Assembly (NCBI GenBank): GCA_947034885.2
Contig: OX344756.2
Location: 13,326,098 to 13,390,097 of the forward strand
DNA: 64,000 nucleotides
DNA from: Thuidium tamariscinum
Taxonomy: Eukaryota > Streptophyta > Bryopsida > Hypnales > Thuidiaceae
Reading direction: 5' to 3'
How positions within the stretch are numbered: position 1 is the first letter of the stretch; every line of letters starts with the position of its first letter. Below the pieces are notes generated by a model. That model ran no database searches. It was given only the letters and a program-made list of their open reading frames with translations, and had not been told where the DNA came from. Positions 61,879-64,000 of the stretch are shown here, piece by piece. The position numbers and the translations under genes were made by a program.

Positions 61879-64000
61879 TTTGATGATCAATCACATTAAT
61901 TTAGTTTGCTACTTAATGTGTTGTTTAATTTGGCATTGAATTCTGTATTGAGTTAGGCCAATTATTTGGAGTTAATAGAGGGGGGTGGATGATGATGCAT
62001 GCAATATACTTAGCAAGGTTATTCTTTAATGTATTGTTATATTTTACATTTTGTTGATCGTGTAGATACTTACAATAGTATTATTGAACTTAGGATTTAA
62101 GACTTTTGTCAAGGATCAAATTCAATTGAAATATACATTACATAGGAAGGTGAGGAAGTGTTATGCCATGATTATAGAGGGTCATATCCATTTGGAAGCT
62201 TTTGGAAAGGCAAATTAGAAATCTAGTGCAAGGAAAGATCAATTTGCAATCCAAAGCATGAATAGGAGTCTCCTATATACATAAATAATGGAAAGCAAAT
62301 CTTATGACAAACTAATTAATGAAATTGCTACAAAGCAACACCTAAAACTTTAAATTCTCTCATCATAAATAGACTTGTGTCCTTTCCACTAGCCACACCC
62401 ATTAAAGTATAAAAACTAAAGAAAAAGTACTAGTATGGCTATACATTCCATCCTAAGACCAAATAGGTACATTAGGCTATACTATTTGTCTTTTAGCCAT
62501 ATGGCTCATCCTATAGAGATGCTTCTATAAGACATAGAACTTTGGATTAGAATGACTTATACAGTACATTGTTAGATAGATGTAGTGCCAAATACCAAGT
62601 TTGATTCAAAATCAAAGTACATTTGTCACAAAAATCCCTTCAAATATACAAAACAAATACATACAATCCAAAATTGGTCATTTAGCTTTTTAAAGGTTAA
62701 GATAGGAAGTCCATAAATTGATTTTTAATCCCTAAAAGACAATCATCTCTTATACAAATAATTGAAAATCTAGATAGGTTCGTTCAAAGTCAATTTTTGT
62801 TGCATATTCATAAAATTTTGATACACAGTGTGAACATGTACTTTTTAGTGAAAAATTAATTTTTTTTCTAGTGGGGTATTTCAATCAAAATTTATGTTGC
62901 CTTGAACTTGTTTGGTAGTCCAAATAATTAGGGCATCTTTTTCTAAAACTTTCATCAACTTTTAAAATTTGGCATGTATATGACTAAAAGAATACTCTAT
63001 ATCGCATACAAATGTAAGAAAAAAATTTAGTTCTTGTATCATATTCTAAGATAAGTCAAACTTTATTAGCTATGTAAAGGCTGTTTGGTGAAGAAACATT
63101 TTCCATTAACTTCAAGCCCTATTATCTTGCAATCTATGAAGTCAAAGTTTTAAAAATGTTTCATATATATATTTGAAATGTTTCCTATAACTTTTCACCA
63201 TTTGGATTTCAATAAAAAAAATTCTTCATTGCACAAGAAATTATTAAAAAATGACTACTATATTGCTAGTTCATTTAACCTTATTACACAATGCCTTTGA
63301 ATAAGTTAGACCCCACATTTGTTTATGAATTTTTCCACGAGTGAAACTAAATCATATGTTTATGAATGGTCAAAATCTTCATTCCTTTATAAAGTAAAAA
63401 TTTCAATCCAAGAGAGTTTGAAGTCTAATGACTCCATTTTGTAAGAATGAAATTTTTTTTCCCTTCAAATGTTATGATTTTTTAAATGCATAAGGACAAA
63501 TGGAATGAAATTCTTACCACAAATTGCCTTTTTTAATTAATACACTTTTTAATAGTTGGATATCAAAAAGAAATGTTTTTAATTTGTGGACAATGCATCA
63601 AGTAAACTAACTACAAATTTTGTAAAGATCACTAAACACATCATACCTACACTAATTTCATATTAAAGACCAATCACACATTAGGGTTGGAATGAGCCTC
63701 CTTAGAACCCCCAACTAATCATCATCAAAGACCCCTACTTCAAATATCTCCTATTTCCAACTACATTATTCAATGGTTTGATATTCCTCCCATTGCTTGA
63801 GGTTGTTTTCACCTAGCCATTATTTTAATTGAATAGTAAAAACACACATACAAGATATCAACTTGATGCAATGCATAGGCTTCATAGCCTTAGATAATAG
63901 TTTTGTCTTCATAGTTTTGGAAGGCTCTTGAAGAAAACATTCTAATCCTAATGTATAAGGTAGATGGTCCATAAAGAACATTTTCAACTTCATTCACAAT
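61879..64000. other. Gene-free AT-rich terminal stretch
   Basis: No gene, RNA gene or clear transposon terminus recognised. Sequence is low in GC with many short homopolymer runs. Confidence 0.4.

Overview
The window is nuclear DNA of a land plant. The genes have 4 to 16 exons, mostly GT-AG introns and long AT-rich introns. The gene set is plant-type: two GH3 beta-xylosidases, a legumain/vacuolar processing enzyme, a 16-exon DGAT1, PUS10 and an alpha/beta hydrolase. A YnfA/UPF0060 membrane protein, unusual for flowering plants, and the abundance of small DNA transposons make me favour a bryophyte, lycophyte or fern. That placement is inference; I cannot name the species.

Layout. Positions 1-2155 (-) hold the interrupted 3' part of a hAT-derived zinc-finger/transposase-like gene with two in-frame TAG codons. 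Positions 5070-10967 (+) are beta-xylosidase gene 1, behind a tandemly duplicated promoter block. Positions 12796-14801 (+) are an alpha/beta hydrolase whose 5' end is also duplicated. Positions 15746-20298 (-) are beta-xylosidase gene 2, convergent with gene 1; it has fewer introns and a probable GC-AG intron. Positions 20.3-35.8 kb hold no gene I can support. This tract is AT-rich and packed with small non-autonomous transposons and decayed repeats. A small YnfA-like gene lies at 35846-36235 (-). Legumain (39293-42204, +) and PUS10 (42633-48151, -) are convergent. Another repeat tract (48.2-51.2 kb) is followed by DGAT1 (51211-58211, -) and a final repeat-rich tract to 64000.

The genes form no operon-like system. 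The two GH3 enzymes are paralogues for cell-wall arabinoxylan trimming. Legumain acts in the vacuole, DGAT1 makes triacylglycerol at the ER, and PUS10 modifies RNA.

The most unusual feature is the mobile DNA. At least seven elements, from 80 to 955 bp, are bounded by TTAA and have termini beginning CCC, the signature of the piggyBac superfamily. Three of them (30553-31429, 32496-33448, 60924-61878) form one internally related family of about 0.9 kb. A separate 131-bp hAT-like MITE occurs twice with 8-bp target duplications, and a 216-231 bp family with CAGGG termini occurs three times. Local tandem duplications recur at gene 5' ends and exons: beta-xylosidase 1 promoter, hydrolase 5' end and DGAT1 exon 2.

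All exon models were built by eye from reading frames, splice signals and family similarity; none was confirmed with transcripts or database searches.
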